A DNA stretch of 64,000 bases. It comes from Paludibacter sp. GTDB taxonomy: Bacteria > Bacteroidota > Bacteroidia > Bacteroidales > Paludibacteraceae. Location: the NCBI GenBank assembly GCA_019163375.1, contig JAFLKK010000007.1, positions 283,813 to 347,812 of the forward strand, written 5' to 3'. Within the stretch, counting starts at the first letter, position 1; the number at the start of each line of letters is the position of its first letter. The notes below the pieces were generated by a model that did no database searches, was not told the DNA's origin, and was given only the letters and a program-made list of their open reading frames with translations. Shown one piece after another: positions 1 through 8,322 of this stretch. The translations under genes and the position numbers were made by a program.

Positions 1-273
1 TGCAATAAGTGAGTCAAAGGCATGTTTCTCCAAATCTGAATTAAGCATTTTAAACCTTGTTCTGGGTCGTTTTTGTGCTTGTATCCTTCGTGGCTGAATC
101 GTTTCTCTTGCCACTATTTTGGCAGGGTTCTCTATCTCCACTAACACACTATCGGCGTCTACTGCCTTTATGGTTGCACTGACTATGCTGTCTGCTTTTT
201 CAGTTATACTTTTGGCATTGGCACCAAATATAATCAATAAAAAAGCAAAAGTGAGTAATGTTTTTAATCTCAT
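1..273 (-). CDS. Exported protein of unknown function, 5' part only
   Basis: An open frame of 91 codons starts with ATG at 273 and runs off the left edge without a stop. The first 20 residues form a clear signal peptide (MRLKTLLTFAFLLII, then FGANA before a Lys), so the product is probably exported to the periplasm or outer membrane. The visible mature part is polar and rich in Lys, Glu and Ser, and I recognise no domain. It reads away from rmuC, with about 114 bases between them. The forward open frame on the opposite strand (119-304) is a shadow. The function cannot be given from this fragment. Confidence 0.6.
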   Translation of the reverse strand, partial: MRLKTLLTFAFLLIIFGANAKSITEKADSIVSATIKAVDADSVLVEIENPAKIVARETIQPRRIQAQKRPRTRFKMLNSDLEKHAFDSLIA

Positions 274-387
274 AATGTTGTACATAAAAATCCAATGCAG
301 ATGATTTCTACATTAGATTGCGATTATTTTTTTTGTAATTCGGATTCGTAATTACAAAATTAAATTAGGTCATTTCATTTCGAAATG

Positions 388-1728
388 CTAGTGATTTTCG
401 AACCCGGCAGGGAGTGATTTATTATTTCCTGTTTTTGCGCCCAGTTCTTTTATCTTTTCGGCGGTACGAATAATATTTCCACTGCCATCTTTCATTTTTT
501 TCACGGCATCATCGTATGCGCTAGAAGTTCGGTCGATATTGGTCTTTATTTTTACCATATCTTCGGTAAATCCGATGAACTTATCGTACAATGCACCACT
601 TAACCTAGCTATTTCCTGCGCATTTTTTGTCTGGTTTTCCTGCTTCCAAATGGATGAAATGGTTCGCAGGGTAGCCAACAGTGTTGTGGGACTTACAATT
701 ACAATTTTACGTTCCCATGCATACGAGAATATCTCGCTGTCGCCTTGCACGGCTACCGAAAACGAGGCTTCGATAGGTAAAAACATCAACACAAAATCCG
801 GAGTATTCAGGTTTTGTGCATTTTGATAATTCTTCTCGCTCAATAATTTTACGTGGCTTCGCAACGAGTTTACATGTTCTTTCAAATGCACTACCCGGTG
901 CTCCTCCGTTTCTGCAGAAATAAATCGTTCGTACGCCACCAGTGACACTTTCGAGTCGATAATAATGTGTTTGTTGTCCGGTAAATGTATAATGACGTCC
1001 GGACGTTGTACGCTGTAATCGGCACCTTCAACCACCACTTCTCGTTCAAATTCCTGCCCACGTGTCAACCCCGATCGTTCCAATACGCGCTCCAGAATCA
1101 CTTCGCCCCAGTTTCCCTGTTTTTTCACATCCCCTTTCAGTGCGTTGGTCAAATTATTGGCCTCCTGACTGATGCGTGTATTTAATTCGGTAAGTTTTCT
1201 TACTTCTTCGCGCAAGCTAATTTTGTCTCGCAATTCTTTATCATATGTTTCGTCTACCTTTTTCTCAAATAACTGAATCTTTTCTTTCAGCGGATTGAGA
1301 ATCTCAGTCATATGTTTATTGTTCGAAACCGTAAACTCGTCCGACCTTTCTTTGAGAATCTTGGTGGCAATATTTTCAAACTCAACTGTGAGTCGCTTTT
1401 GCAGGGTTTCAATCTCGCTTTTCTGATTTTCGAGTTTTTCGCCAATATTTTCATTTACCACTTTTAGCGCAGCAACTTCCATGCCACGGGCATTCGAAAT
1501 TTCAATTTGTTTCGTTAATTCTGCTTGAAGCCGTTGAATTTCATCTATTTTTAAGCGAACTGTTTCCAATGCTACCGATTTTTGAGTTTGAGTATCGGCC
1601 AAAGTAGCCATAAGTGTTTTTTCGTTAGCCTCGTAATTTTGTCGGGTTACGGCGCGTTGACGTGATGCAATAAACCAAGCTGCCAGAAAGCCGACAGCCA
1701 ATGCAAGAAATACCAAAATGATTTCCAT
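388..1728 (-). CDS. rmuC: DNA recombination protein RmuC
   Basis: The product is 446 residues, normal for RmuC, a membrane-anchored protein of the restriction-like nuclease fold that limits DNA rearrangement at inverted repeats. An N-terminal membrane helix (about residues 3-20, rich in Leu, Val and Ala) is followed by a long charged coiled coil to about residue 210. The conserved RmuC core runs from about 200 to 415, with the family-typical stretches GNWGEVILERVLE, QRPDVIIHLP, IIDSKVSL and IVSPTTLLATLRTI. The Asp in IIDSKVSL is in the place of a nuclease-fold acidic residue. The gene stands alone between unrelated genes. The family assignment is strong; the biochemical activity is inferred from the family. 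Confidence 0.93.
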   Translation of the reverse strand: MEIILVFLALAVGFLAAWFIASRQRAVTRQNYEANEKTLMATLADTQTQKSVALETVRLKIDEIQRLQAELTKQIEISNARGMEVAALKVVNENIGEKLENQKSEIETLQKRLTVEFENIATKILKERSDEFTVSNNKHMTEILNPLKEKIQLFEKKVDETYDKELRDKISLREEVRKLTELNTRISQEANNLTNALKGDVKKQGNWGEVILERVLERSGLTRGQEFEREVVVEGADYSVQRPDVIIHLPDNKHIIIDSKVSLVAYERFISAETEEHRVVHLKEHVNSLRSHVKLLSEKNYQNAQNLNTPDFVLMFLPIEASFSVAVQGDSEIFSYAWERKIVIVSPTTLLATLRTISSIWKQENQTKNAQEIARLSGALYDKFIGFTEDMVKIKTNIDRTSSAYDDAVKKMKDGSGNIIRTAEKIKELGAKTGNNKSLPAGFENH

Positions 1729-1800
1729 ATTATAGCTTGTTTGTGTTTTGTTTAAAATGGCACGCCGTTGGGCATAATTTGATGGAATGCGAGGAGATAT

Positions 1801-2010
1801 TTAATCGAAAAGGGTTGGATGATCTTCTTCAAATCTACGAATAATGGCCACCATCAGTGTCTCACGGATAAACTTTGACTTGTTTTGCACCTTATACTTC
1901 GCAATATAACGGTCTAATGCTTTGTTTTCCTCGTCATTAAGAGTGAAAATTTGACGATGTGTACGTAGGGAATTTCGCTGTGAGGCGGGTAATGGTTTCT
2001 TTTTTGCCAT
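1801..2010 (-). CDS. Small ribbon-helix-helix-like protein
   Basis: This 69-residue, very basic protein starts MAKKKPLP. After a Lys/Arg-rich tail, the segment RQIFTLNDEENKALDRYI, then the helix around NKSKFIRETLM, resembles a ribbon-helix-helix fold: one beta strand and two helices with an N-S/K-S-x-F-I-R turn, as in Arc/MetJ-type repressors and mobilisation accessory proteins. No relaxase or toxin gene lies beside it. It is divergent from yraN, and an 11-bp inverted repeat lies between them. A -7-like element (TATTTTTG on the minus strand, 2030-2037) lies just upstream of the start. DNA binding is inferred from the fold, not shown. Confidence 0.6.
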   Translation of the reverse strand: MAKKKPLPASQRNSLRTHRQIFTLNDEENKALDRYIAKYKVQNKSKFIRETLMVAIIRRFEEDHPTLFD

Positions 2011-2065
2011 AATTGCTGAATAATCAGTACAAAAATAATATTATCTTAGCAACTTTGACTGTTAT

Positions 2066-2091
2066 AGTTCAAAAATCTGTATTTTTGAACT
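2066..2091. promoter_or_regulatory. Perfect inverted repeat between divergent genes
   Basis: AGTTCAAAAAT and its exact complement ATTTTTGAACT are separated by four bases. The repeat lies between the ribbon-helix-helix-like gene and yraN, and overlaps a TATTTTTG (2080-2087) that could be a plus-strand -7 element. It could be an operator. It could also act as a hairpin terminator, because a T-run follows at 2095-2100. Confidence 0.45.
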
Positions 2092-2164
2092 GTCTTTTTT
2101 ACAAATGACTGAATAAAAATTTAATTTGAAAATTTGAAACGTTTATTTTATATGTTTTTAATTT

Positions 2165-2530
2165 ATGGCAGACCATAACGATTTAGGTAAACTTGGTGAA
2201 GAACGTGCCCAGGCCTACTTACGGAGCAAAGGGTATCGTATTTTGCATACCAACTGGGTGAAAGGCAAGCTGGAACTTGACATTGTGACCCGCAAAGACG
2301 ACTGGCTTATAGTTGTGGAGGTGAAAACACGCTCAACGGAGACTTTTGAGCATCCCGAAGAAGCTATCAATCTCCGAAAAATCAGGAATATAGTAAATGC
2401 TACTCACGAGTATATCTTACAATACGATTGGCAGGGGGAAACACGTTTTGATGTCATTTCAGTCATTCCTCATGGTCAGGAATTTATAATCGATCATATC
2501 GAAGATGCTTTTTTGTCGCCCGTAAACTAG
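2165..2530 (+). CDS. YraN/UPF0102 family endonuclease-like protein
   Basis: At 121 residues this matches the UPF0102/YraN family, small proteins of the restriction-endonuclease-like (Holliday-junction resolvase type) fold found in nearly all bacteria. The diagnostic parts are visible: LGKLGEERAQAYL at the N-terminus, then LELDIVTRKDDWLIVVEVKTR, which carries the D...E-x-K metal-binding arrangement of the PD-(D/E)xK superfamily. The C-terminal RFDVISV strand is also typical. The start ATG at 2165 gives full family length. The DUF3108 gene follows on the same strand after 75 bases. The substrate is unknown for the family in general. Confidence 0.9.
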   Translation: MADHNDLGKLGEERAQAYLRSKGYRILHTNWVKGKLELDIVTRKDDWLIVVEVKTRSTETFEHPEEAINLRKIRNIVNATHEYILQYDWQGETRFDVISVIPHGQEFIIDHIEDAFLSPVN

Positions 2531-2605
2531 AACTTCTTCTTTTTTTGGTATGGTTCTTGAAAGTTATTCGAGAAATCTTAATTTCAACAAGTTATTCTAT
2601 ACAAA

Positions 2606-3373
2606 ATGAATATTATCAGAAATAACAGTCTGTTTTTTATGTTGTTCGTATGCCTTATCACTCAGGCTGCCAATAATCCTAAAGCCAATGCCACTTTCCT
2701 TAAAGGCGAAACGCTGGAATATAAGGCTCGCTGGGGATTGCTGACTATCGGGCGCGCTCAAACTAAAATAGACCCCAAAGTATATATGGTGCAGTCTCAC
2801 CCCTGTTTTAAAATAGAAGTGAAAGGGCAAACAAACGGATTGGCCAGCCTTTTTTATGTAAAAGACAGCTGGAGTTCATATATCGACACTTCAGATCTTA
2901 TTACACATCGTACCTCACGCTCTATTCGCGAAGGGCGTTACGTGTTGGACGAAACGGCAAACTTTGATCATAAAAACAAAAGAGTAGCTGTGTCGATTCT
3001 GGATCAAAAGCAGCAGAAGTACAATGAGCCCAAATACTACGAAGCGCCTGAAAATGTAACAGACCTGATTGGTGGCTTTATGTTGATGCGGCTTAGAGAC
3101 TTCTCTAACCTGAAAAAAAACGATACGATTAAAGTAAATGGCTTTTTCGAAGATAAAAGTTACGAGATGAATATTGTGTATTTAGGCAAAGAAATCATCA
3201 ACACTTCAAGAGGCAAAGTAAGATGCTTACTTTTGCGCCCTATTATGCCCGACAATAAGCTTTTGAATGGCAAGCATTCTGTGGATGTATGGATGTCTGA
3301 CGATGATAGTCAGACACTAATGCGCATCCGGGCAAAAATGTTTATTGGTACATTTAATATTGAATTAGATTAA
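2606..3373 (+). CDS. DUF3108 domain-containing exported protein
   Basis: This 255-residue protein has an N-terminal signal peptide (hydrophobic NSLFFMLFVCLITQAA, mature part from about residue 22). The rest fits the DUF3108 family common in Bacteroidota, recognisable from GETLEYKARWGLLTIGRA near the start of the mature part, then KIEVKGQTNGLASLFYVKDSW and VDVWMSDDDSQTLMRIRAKM near the end. It is predicted to be periplasmic or outer-membrane associated and largely beta. The family has no settled function. It lies downstream of yraN, probably in the same transcript. A short hairpin (3434-3454) lies in the 223-base gap before pyrE. Confidence 0.8.
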   Translation: MNIIRNNSLFFMLFVCLITQAANNPKANATFLKGETLEYKARWGLLTIGRAQTKIDPKVYMVQSHPCFKIEVKGQTNGLASLFYVKDSWSSYIDTSDLITHRTSRSIREGRYVLDETANFDHKNKRVAVSILDQKQQKYNEPKYYEAPENVTDLIGGFMLMRLRDFSNLKKNDTIKVNGFFEDKSYEMNIVYLGKEIINTSRGKVRCLLLRPIMPDNKLLNGKHSVDVWMSDDDSQTLMRIRAKMFIGTFNIELD

Positions 3374-3532
3374 TCGTGTTTTATATATTGAACAAAATGA
3401 ATGGAAGTATATTCGTCTTTTATTTATAAATATACAAAATGACTGACATTTTGTTCGTTATTTAAAAGCCTACACAAAAAAAGAATGTTGTATAATATAA
3501 ATATTTATGTTTTTAGTCTTAATTTGTTTGCG

Positions 3533-3540
3533 TACTTTTG
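3533..3540 (+). promoter_or_regulatory. Candidate -7 element for pyrE
   Basis: TACTTTTG matches the Bacteroidota consensus TAnnTTTG. The expected -33 position 19 bases upstream (3510-3513) reads TTTT rather than TTTG. The pyrE start lies 57 bases downstream, which suits a short leader. Confidence 0.5.
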
Positions 3541-3596
3541 TAGCCAAATGGGAATTGTATTTTACTTAAGCACTAAAGAGATAAACTGAACTCAAA

Positions 3597-4235
3597 ATGA
3601 AAACATTAGAAAAAAATGTAGCTGAAAAGCTACTTAAAATTAAAGCTATCAAGTTACAACCGAACAATCCATTTACATGGGCTTCCGGTTGGAAATCGCC
3701 TATATATTGCGACAATCGCAAAACATTGTCATACCCACAAATTCGCAGTTTTATCAAGATTGAGCTTGCCCGTTTGGTGCTGGAAATGTATCCTGATGTG
3801 GAGGTTATTGCCGGTGTAGCTACAGGAGCTATTGCTCAGGGTGCACTGATTGCCGATGCACTTGGGTTGCCATTTGTGTATGTTCGTCCTACCCCAAAAG
3901 GACATGGACTCGAAAATATGATTGAAGGTGACTTGCGCCCAAAACAAAAAGTGGTAGTTGTTGAAGACCTTATTTCTACAGGAGGAAGTAGTTTGAAAGC
4001 CTGCGAAGCCATTCGTAATGATGGATCCGAAGTGTTAGGTATGTTAGCAATTTTCACGTACGGATTCCCTGTTGCAGAACAAAAATTCAAACAAGCCAAG
4101 GTGAAGCTTACTACACTTTGTAGTTACGATGCTGTATTAGCTGAGGCACTGTCAACAAATTATATTTCGCCCGACGATATTGAAACATTGCAAGAATGGC
4201 GTACCAATCCATCGGAATGGAAAACTGAACTTTAA
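3597..4235 (+). CDS. pyrE: Orotate phosphoribosyltransferase
   Basis: This enzyme joins orotate to PRPP to give orotidine 5'-monophosphate in pyrimidine synthesis. The 212-residue product shows the type I phosphoribosyltransferase signature VVVVEDLISTGGSS at about residues 119-132, which binds PRPP. It also has the family stretches ASGWKSPIYCDNR near residue 25 and YVRPTPKGHG near residue 97. It is followed on the same strand by a small SRPBCC gene and argH, so a pyrE-SRPBCC-argH transcript is likely, although 111 bases separate pyrE from the next gene. The assignment is secure. Confidence 0.97.
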   Translation: MKTLEKNVAEKLLKIKAIKLQPNNPFTWASGWKSPIYCDNRKTLSYPQIRSFIKIELARLVLEMYPDVEVIAGVATGAIAQGALIADALGLPFVYVRPTPKGHGLENMIEGDLRPKQKVVVVEDLISTGGSSLKACEAIRNDGSEVLGMLAIFTYGFPVAEQKFKQAKVKLTTLCSYDAVLAEALSTNYISPDDIETLQEWRTNPSEWKTEL

Positions 4236-4346
4236 TCGATACAGTTTTGTTTTGATTCGTAATTTAGTGCCGAACGATTAGAATTTATCCGGCATATATC
4301 ACGAGATAATCATAAACTGAACTTATTTCATTTGTAAATAAACTAT

Positions 4347-4763
4347 ATGACAACATACGAAAGCGATATAAAAACCATTTCTTCGAACGAAGAAGTGGTT
4401 TTTGGCATTCTTAGCGACTTAAATAATCTTAGAAAAATTCAGGAACAAGCGCCTGCAACCGATAAAGTAAAGGATCTGGAGTTTGACACAGACAGTTGTA
4501 GCTTTGTGGTGGAAGGTTTTGGGAAAGTTGGTTTCCGCGTTATTGAGCGGGAAGCGTTCAAAACCGTTAAGTTCGAATCTGAAAATGCACCTGTAAAGGT
4601 AAACGTGTGGATACAGCTAAAACATATTGAGGAACACCAAACAGCTATGAAACTGACTATCAAAGCAGATTTGCCTACCATGATAAAAATGATGGTAGAT
4701 AAAAAACTTAAAGAAGGTGTTAACATGGTGGCTGATTTGCTTGCAAAGAGCTTGAATAAATAA
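4347..4763 (+). CDS. SRPBCC (START/Bet v 1-like) family protein
   Basis: This is a 138-residue single-domain protein. An initial strand (YESDIKTISSNEEVVFGIL), an alpha segment SDLNNLRKIQEQAP, alternating strands and a long C-terminal helix (MMVDKKLKEGVNMVADLL) give the helix-grip layout of the SRPBCC superfamily, which binds hydrophobic ligands or lipids. Such proteins are commonly labelled polyketide cyclase/dehydrase, but no enzymatic role can be read here. It ends nine bases before argH, so the two are almost certainly co-transcribed. No signal peptide is seen, so it is predicted to be cytosolic. Confidence 0.75.
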   Translation: MTTYESDIKTISSNEEVVFGILSDLNNLRKIQEQAPATDKVKDLEFDTDSCSFVVEGFGKVGFRVIEREAFKTVKFESENAPVKVNVWIQLKHIEEHQTAMKLTIKADLPTMIKMMVDKKLKEGVNMVADLLAKSLNK

Positions 4764-4772
4764 TCGATAATT

Positions 4773-6110
4773 ATGGCTACAAAACTCTGGGAAAAAAGTA
4801 CGCAGGTAAATGCTAAAATTGAGGCATTTACTGTTGGTCGCGACCGGGAAATGGATGTATTTCTGGCAAAGTACGATGTACTTGGCTCCATGGCTCACAT
4901 TCGCATGTTAGAGTCTGTTGGTTTATTGGAGGCAACCGAGTTAGAGGCTTTGCTGACCGAACTGAAAAGCATATATAAAATTGCAGACAGCGGTCAATTC
5001 AGCATCGAAGAAGGTGTGGAAGACGTTCACTCGCAAGTGGAAATGCTGCTTACCCGCAAGCTTGGTGATATGGGTAAAAAGATACACAGTGGCCGATCGC
5101 GGAATGACCAGGTGCTTGTTGACCTAAAACTTTTTGCACGTGCTGAAATTGAAAAAACAGTGACAGCCGTTACTGATTTGTTTGATGTGCTTATTTCGCA
5201 AAGTAACCGGTACAAAGAAGTGCTGCTTCCAGGATACACGCATTTGCAAGTGGCTATGCCATCGTCATTTGGATTGTGGTTTGGTGCTTATGCCGAAAGT
5301 CTGGCCGACGACTTGCAACTACTGCTTTCGGCGTGGAAAATTACCAATCGTAATCCGCTCGGCTCTGCCGCAGGCTACGGTTCATCATTTCCGCTCAATC
5401 GTCAAATGACAACCGAATTGTTAGGCTTTGACACGATGAATTACAATGTGGTGTATGCGCAAATGGGGCGTGGCAAAATGGAACGCACAGTGGCAAATGC
5501 ATTGGCCGGTGTTGCAGCTACAGTTGCCAAACTGGCCTTTGATGCTTGCATGTTTACTTCGCAAAACTTCGGATTTATCCGACTTCCCGACGAATTTACA
5601 ACCGGCTCGAGCATCATGCCCCATAAGAAAAACCCCGACGTGTTCGAACTCACGCGTGCTAAATGCAACAAACTGCAGTCTTTGCCTCAACAAATAATGA
5701 TGATAACAAATAATTTGCCATCGGGTTATTTCCGCGATTTGCAGATTATCAAAGAGGTTTTTGTTCCCGCTTTTGCCGAGCTTACCGACTGTCTGGAGAT
5801 GACTGCTATGATGATGGCGCAAGTGGAAGTGAATACTGAAATTCTGACCGATTCCCGTTACGATTATTTATTTAGCGTAGAAGAAGTTAATCGTCTGACA
5901 CTGACCGGAACTCCTTTCAGAGATGCCTACAAACAAGTGGGCTTGGAAATTGAAGCAGGTAATTTTAAGCCAAACAAGGTCGTAAATCACACGCATCAGG
6001 GAAGTATTGGGAACTTGTTTAACAACGAAATATGCGCTTACAAAGATGAAGTACTGGATCAATTTACATTTAAAAAAGTAAGAACTGCTGAAATGAAATT
6101 GATAGAGTAG
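4773..6110 (+). CDS. argH: Argininosuccinate lyase
   Basis: This enzyme splits argininosuccinate into arginine and fumarate, the last step of arginine synthesis. The 445-residue product carries the superfamily signature GSSIMPHKKNPDVFE at about residues 278-292, whose Ser is on the catalytic loop. It also has HSGRSRNDQV near residue 105 and GYTHLQVAMPSS near residue 154, both typical of argininosuccinate lyases. The other arginine genes in the window (argG, argR) are 15 kb away on the other strand. A strong terminator follows at 6130-6170. The assignment is secure. Confidence 0.97.
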   Translation: MATKLWEKSTQVNAKIEAFTVGRDREMDVFLAKYDVLGSMAHIRMLESVGLLEATELEALLTELKSIYKIADSGQFSIEEGVEDVHSQVEMLLTRKLGDMGKKIHSGRSRNDQVLVDLKLFARAEIEKTVTAVTDLFDVLISQSNRYKEVLLPGYTHLQVAMPSSFGLWFGAYAESLADDLQLLLSAWKITNRNPLGSAAGYGSSFPLNRQMTTELLGFDTMNYNVVYAQMGRGKMERTVANALAGVAATVAKLAFDACMFTSQNFGFIRLPDEFTTGSSIMPHKKNPDVFELTRAKCNKLQSLPQQIMMITNNLPSGYFRDLQIIKEVFVPAFAELTDCLEMTAMMMAQVEVNTEILTDSRYDYLFSVEEVNRLTLTGTPFRDAYKQVGLEIEAGNFKPNKVVNHTHQGSIGNLFNNEICAYKDEVLDQFTFKKVRTAEMKLIE

Positions 6111-6129
6111 GATAACAAAAATTTTACTC

Positions 6130-6170
6130 CAACAAAGGCCGACGAATTATTTGTCGGCCTTTGTTGTGTT
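6130..6170 (+). terminator. Intrinsic terminator after argH
   Basis: A perfect 14-bp stem (6130-6143 with 6153-6166, core GGCCGAC/GTCGGCC) begins 19 bases after the argH stop. The T-run after it is broken (TGTTTAATT). Confidence 0.8.
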
Positions 6171-6303
6171 TAATTCTAAAGCGAATACCGGTTTATTGGC
6201 TTGTAATAGCTACTGATTAAGTAGCAAGACCGACCCTTATGAATATTTCATTCAAAATCATAAATATTTATAGGAAAATTGCATTGTATTAACAGCATTT
6301 TGT

Positions 6304-6311
6304 TATATTTG
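6304..6311 (+). promoter_or_regulatory. Candidate -7 element for the DUF3857 gene pair
   Basis: TATATTTG fits TAnnTTTG. It lies between the argH terminator and the first DUF3857 gene, which starts at 6450. The longer open frame begins at 6342 with an atypical, non-hydrophobic lead, so I prefer the start at 6450 and a leader of about 130 bases. Confidence 0.45.
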
Positions 6312-6449
6312 CAGAGTTTTAAGTAAATAAATATTGCAACTTTGCTTCATATATCGACCAAGTCTGCTATCAGTTTTTTTTATATATGCGAAAAGTGCCT
6401 ATTTGTCAACAAATTACCCCATATCCATACTACTATAAAATTAGAACTT

Positions 6450-8318
6450 ATGAAGAAATCCCTACTTTTTTTGCTCTTTTCCTTTTTGCTAATAAATGTT
6501 ATACATGCTCAAAAAGCACCCATGAAGTATGGCAAAGTTGACCAGGCTGATTTGGACATGAAAGTTTATCCGGCCGATTCTAGTGCATCAGCAGTGGTAT
6601 TGTGTAATTATGGATATTTTAACTCGCGAGAATTTCAGTTTGTGCATCAAAAACGTATCAAAATTCTGAAAGAAGAAGGTAAATCGCAAGGTGATTTTTT
6701 TGTTCCAGCCACTGAAAAAGCAGTCGTGAAGGGACAAATCGTAAACATGGAAAATGGTGTCCCTGTTGTCACAAAACTAGGTAAAGAATCAATTTTTATA
6801 GAAAGGGTTTCAAAAAATCAATACCGAGCGAGGGTTGCTTGCCCGAATGTAAAAGTGGGCTCTGTAATTGATGTGGAGTTTTATTATACAGGGTTACCCA
6901 CTCTCTGGAGGTTTCAGGAAACAATTCCTGTACGTTGGAGCGAGTTGATAATTGAAGACAATCAGTACTTGTCATTTCGCAAAAATGCTGTTGGATTTAC
7001 TCCTTTTTTTGTTTCTACAGATACCCGTTGGGTTACCAAAGATGTTCAGGCTTTCAAATCGGAACCTTATATCAACAATTATGAAAATTACATGTCAAGA
7101 TTTGATATTGAAATATCTTCTATACATATACCAGGCGAGCTGTATAAAGACTATGCCACAACCTGGGAAGCCGTTGCCGAAGCGTTGAACAAAGAATCAA
7201 ATTTTGGACAAGAACTTTACACCCTCCAACTATATCTGAACGGACTTGCCAAGCAAATTAAAGAAGCTACAAGCATACCTGAAGAACGTTTATCCAAAGC
7301 CTATAACGAAATAAAGAAAATAAAATGGAATAAAACCGAATCGATATGGATATCACAAAGTGGCCTAAATCAGTCATTCAATAAAAAAATTGGCAATGCT
7401 TCGGAAGTGAATCTAAATTTAGTCTTGTTGCTTCGCAAGTTGGATATTAGTGCTAATCCATTGGTATTGAGCACCCGCTCGAATGGTGTTTTGCCGCAAT
7501 ACTCAGTCAGTTTTGATAAATTAAATTATGTTGCGGCACATGCAGTAATAGGTGATAAAACCTATCTTTTAGATGCTACTGAAGAAAATTTACCGCTAGG
7601 ATTATTGCCTGAACGTGCTTTAAACGGAAGAGGGATGCTGGTATTGAGAGAGGGTTTTAAATGGGTGGATTTAAATCCGACAAAAAAAGAGAAAACAACA
7701 TCTTTCTTTAAACTAAAACTCTCGGCTGATGGAACAATGAAGGGCGACTGGACCAAAATGTGTAGCGATTATGCAGCATTGGACCTTAGAAACCACTATA
7801 AAACGTTCAACAGTCAGGATGATTATTTAAAATCAATTGAAAACGATAACATTGGTCTTTCTGTTGATAAATATACAGTTTCCGATTTCGATAGTTTACA
7901 AAATTCGGTAAAAGAGGATTTTACCGTGGTATTAAAAAATAGGGCTACAAAAACGAACAATCAATTGTTTGTGAACCCAATATTAATGGATAAATGGACC
8001 GAAAACCCATTTAAATTGGAGCAGCGCATCTATCCTGTTGACTTTACAACTGCTATTGAAAAATCACTGATTGTTTATTTAGAACTACCCGAAGGTTATG
8101 AGGTGGAACAACTACCGAAGAACACAAAGATGGCGTTGCCCGAAAATTCAGCAAGTTTTCAAATGCAGACTGCACTAACAGAGAGTGGCGTTCAAATGGT
8201 TTTCAAATTCAACATTAATAAGCCGATATTTTATGCAGCCGAATATCCTGATTTGAAAATTTATTTTGATGAATTGGTGAAAAAACAATCCGAAATGCTG
8301 ATCCTCAAAAAAATATAA
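6450..8318 (+). CDS. DUF3857 protein with a degenerate transglutaminase fold
   Basis: Starting at the ATG at 6450 gives 622 residues and a clean signal peptide (MKKSLLFLLFSFLL, then INVIHAQ). The 36 extra upstream codons do not look like a signal. The mature part has the DUF3857 beta domain (about 20-240), a transglutaminase-fold domain (about 280-390) and a C-terminal beta domain. Against its downstream neighbour, the catalytic Cys position reads GNASEVN (Ala317) and the His position reads LNYVAAH (Tyr360); only the Asp (375, in LLDAT) remains. It is therefore probably not an active enzyme. Four bases separate it from the next gene, so the two are likely co-expressed partners in the periplasm. 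Confidence 0.8.
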   Translation: MKKSLLFLLFSFLLINVIHAQKAPMKYGKVDQADLDMKVYPADSSASAVVLCNYGYFNSREFQFVHQKRIKILKEEGKSQGDFFVPATEKAVVKGQIVNMENGVPVVTKLGKESIFIERVSKNQYRARVACPNVKVGSVIDVEFYYTGLPTLWRFQETIPVRWSELIIEDNQYLSFRKNAVGFTPFFVSTDTRWVTKDVQAFKSEPYINNYENYMSRFDIEISSIHIPGELYKDYATTWEAVAEALNKESNFGQELYTLQLYLNGLAKQIKEATSIPEERLSKAYNEIKKIKWNKTESIWISQSGLNQSFNKKIGNASEVNLNLVLLLRKLDISANPLVLSTRSNGVLPQYSVSFDKLNYVAAHAVIGDKTYLLDATEENLPLGLLPERALNGRGMLVLREGFKWVDLNPTKKEKTTSFFKLKLSADGTMKGDWTKMCSDYAALDLRNHYKTFNSQDDYLKSIENDNIGLSVDKYTVSDFDSLQNSVKEDFTVVLKNRATKTNNQLFVNPILMDKWTENPFKLEQRIYPVDFTTAIEKSLIVYLELPEGYEVEQLPKNTKMALPENSASFQMQTALTESGVQMVFKFNINKPIFYAAEYPDLKIYFDELVKKQSEMLILKKI

Positions 8319-8322
8319 GCAA

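Noticed and set aside
119-304. Forward open frame of 61 codons at the left edge
   Set aside because: It lies opposite a minus-strand frame with a much better signal peptide and an open end at the window edge.
539-1185. Forward open frames across rmuC
   Set aside because: Opposite-strand shadows of a well-conserved gene, with no family resemblance or start signals.
6342-6449. N-terminal extension of the first DUF3857 protein
   Set aside because: The extension precedes a clean signal peptide, lies just after a -7 element and lacks a signal of its own.
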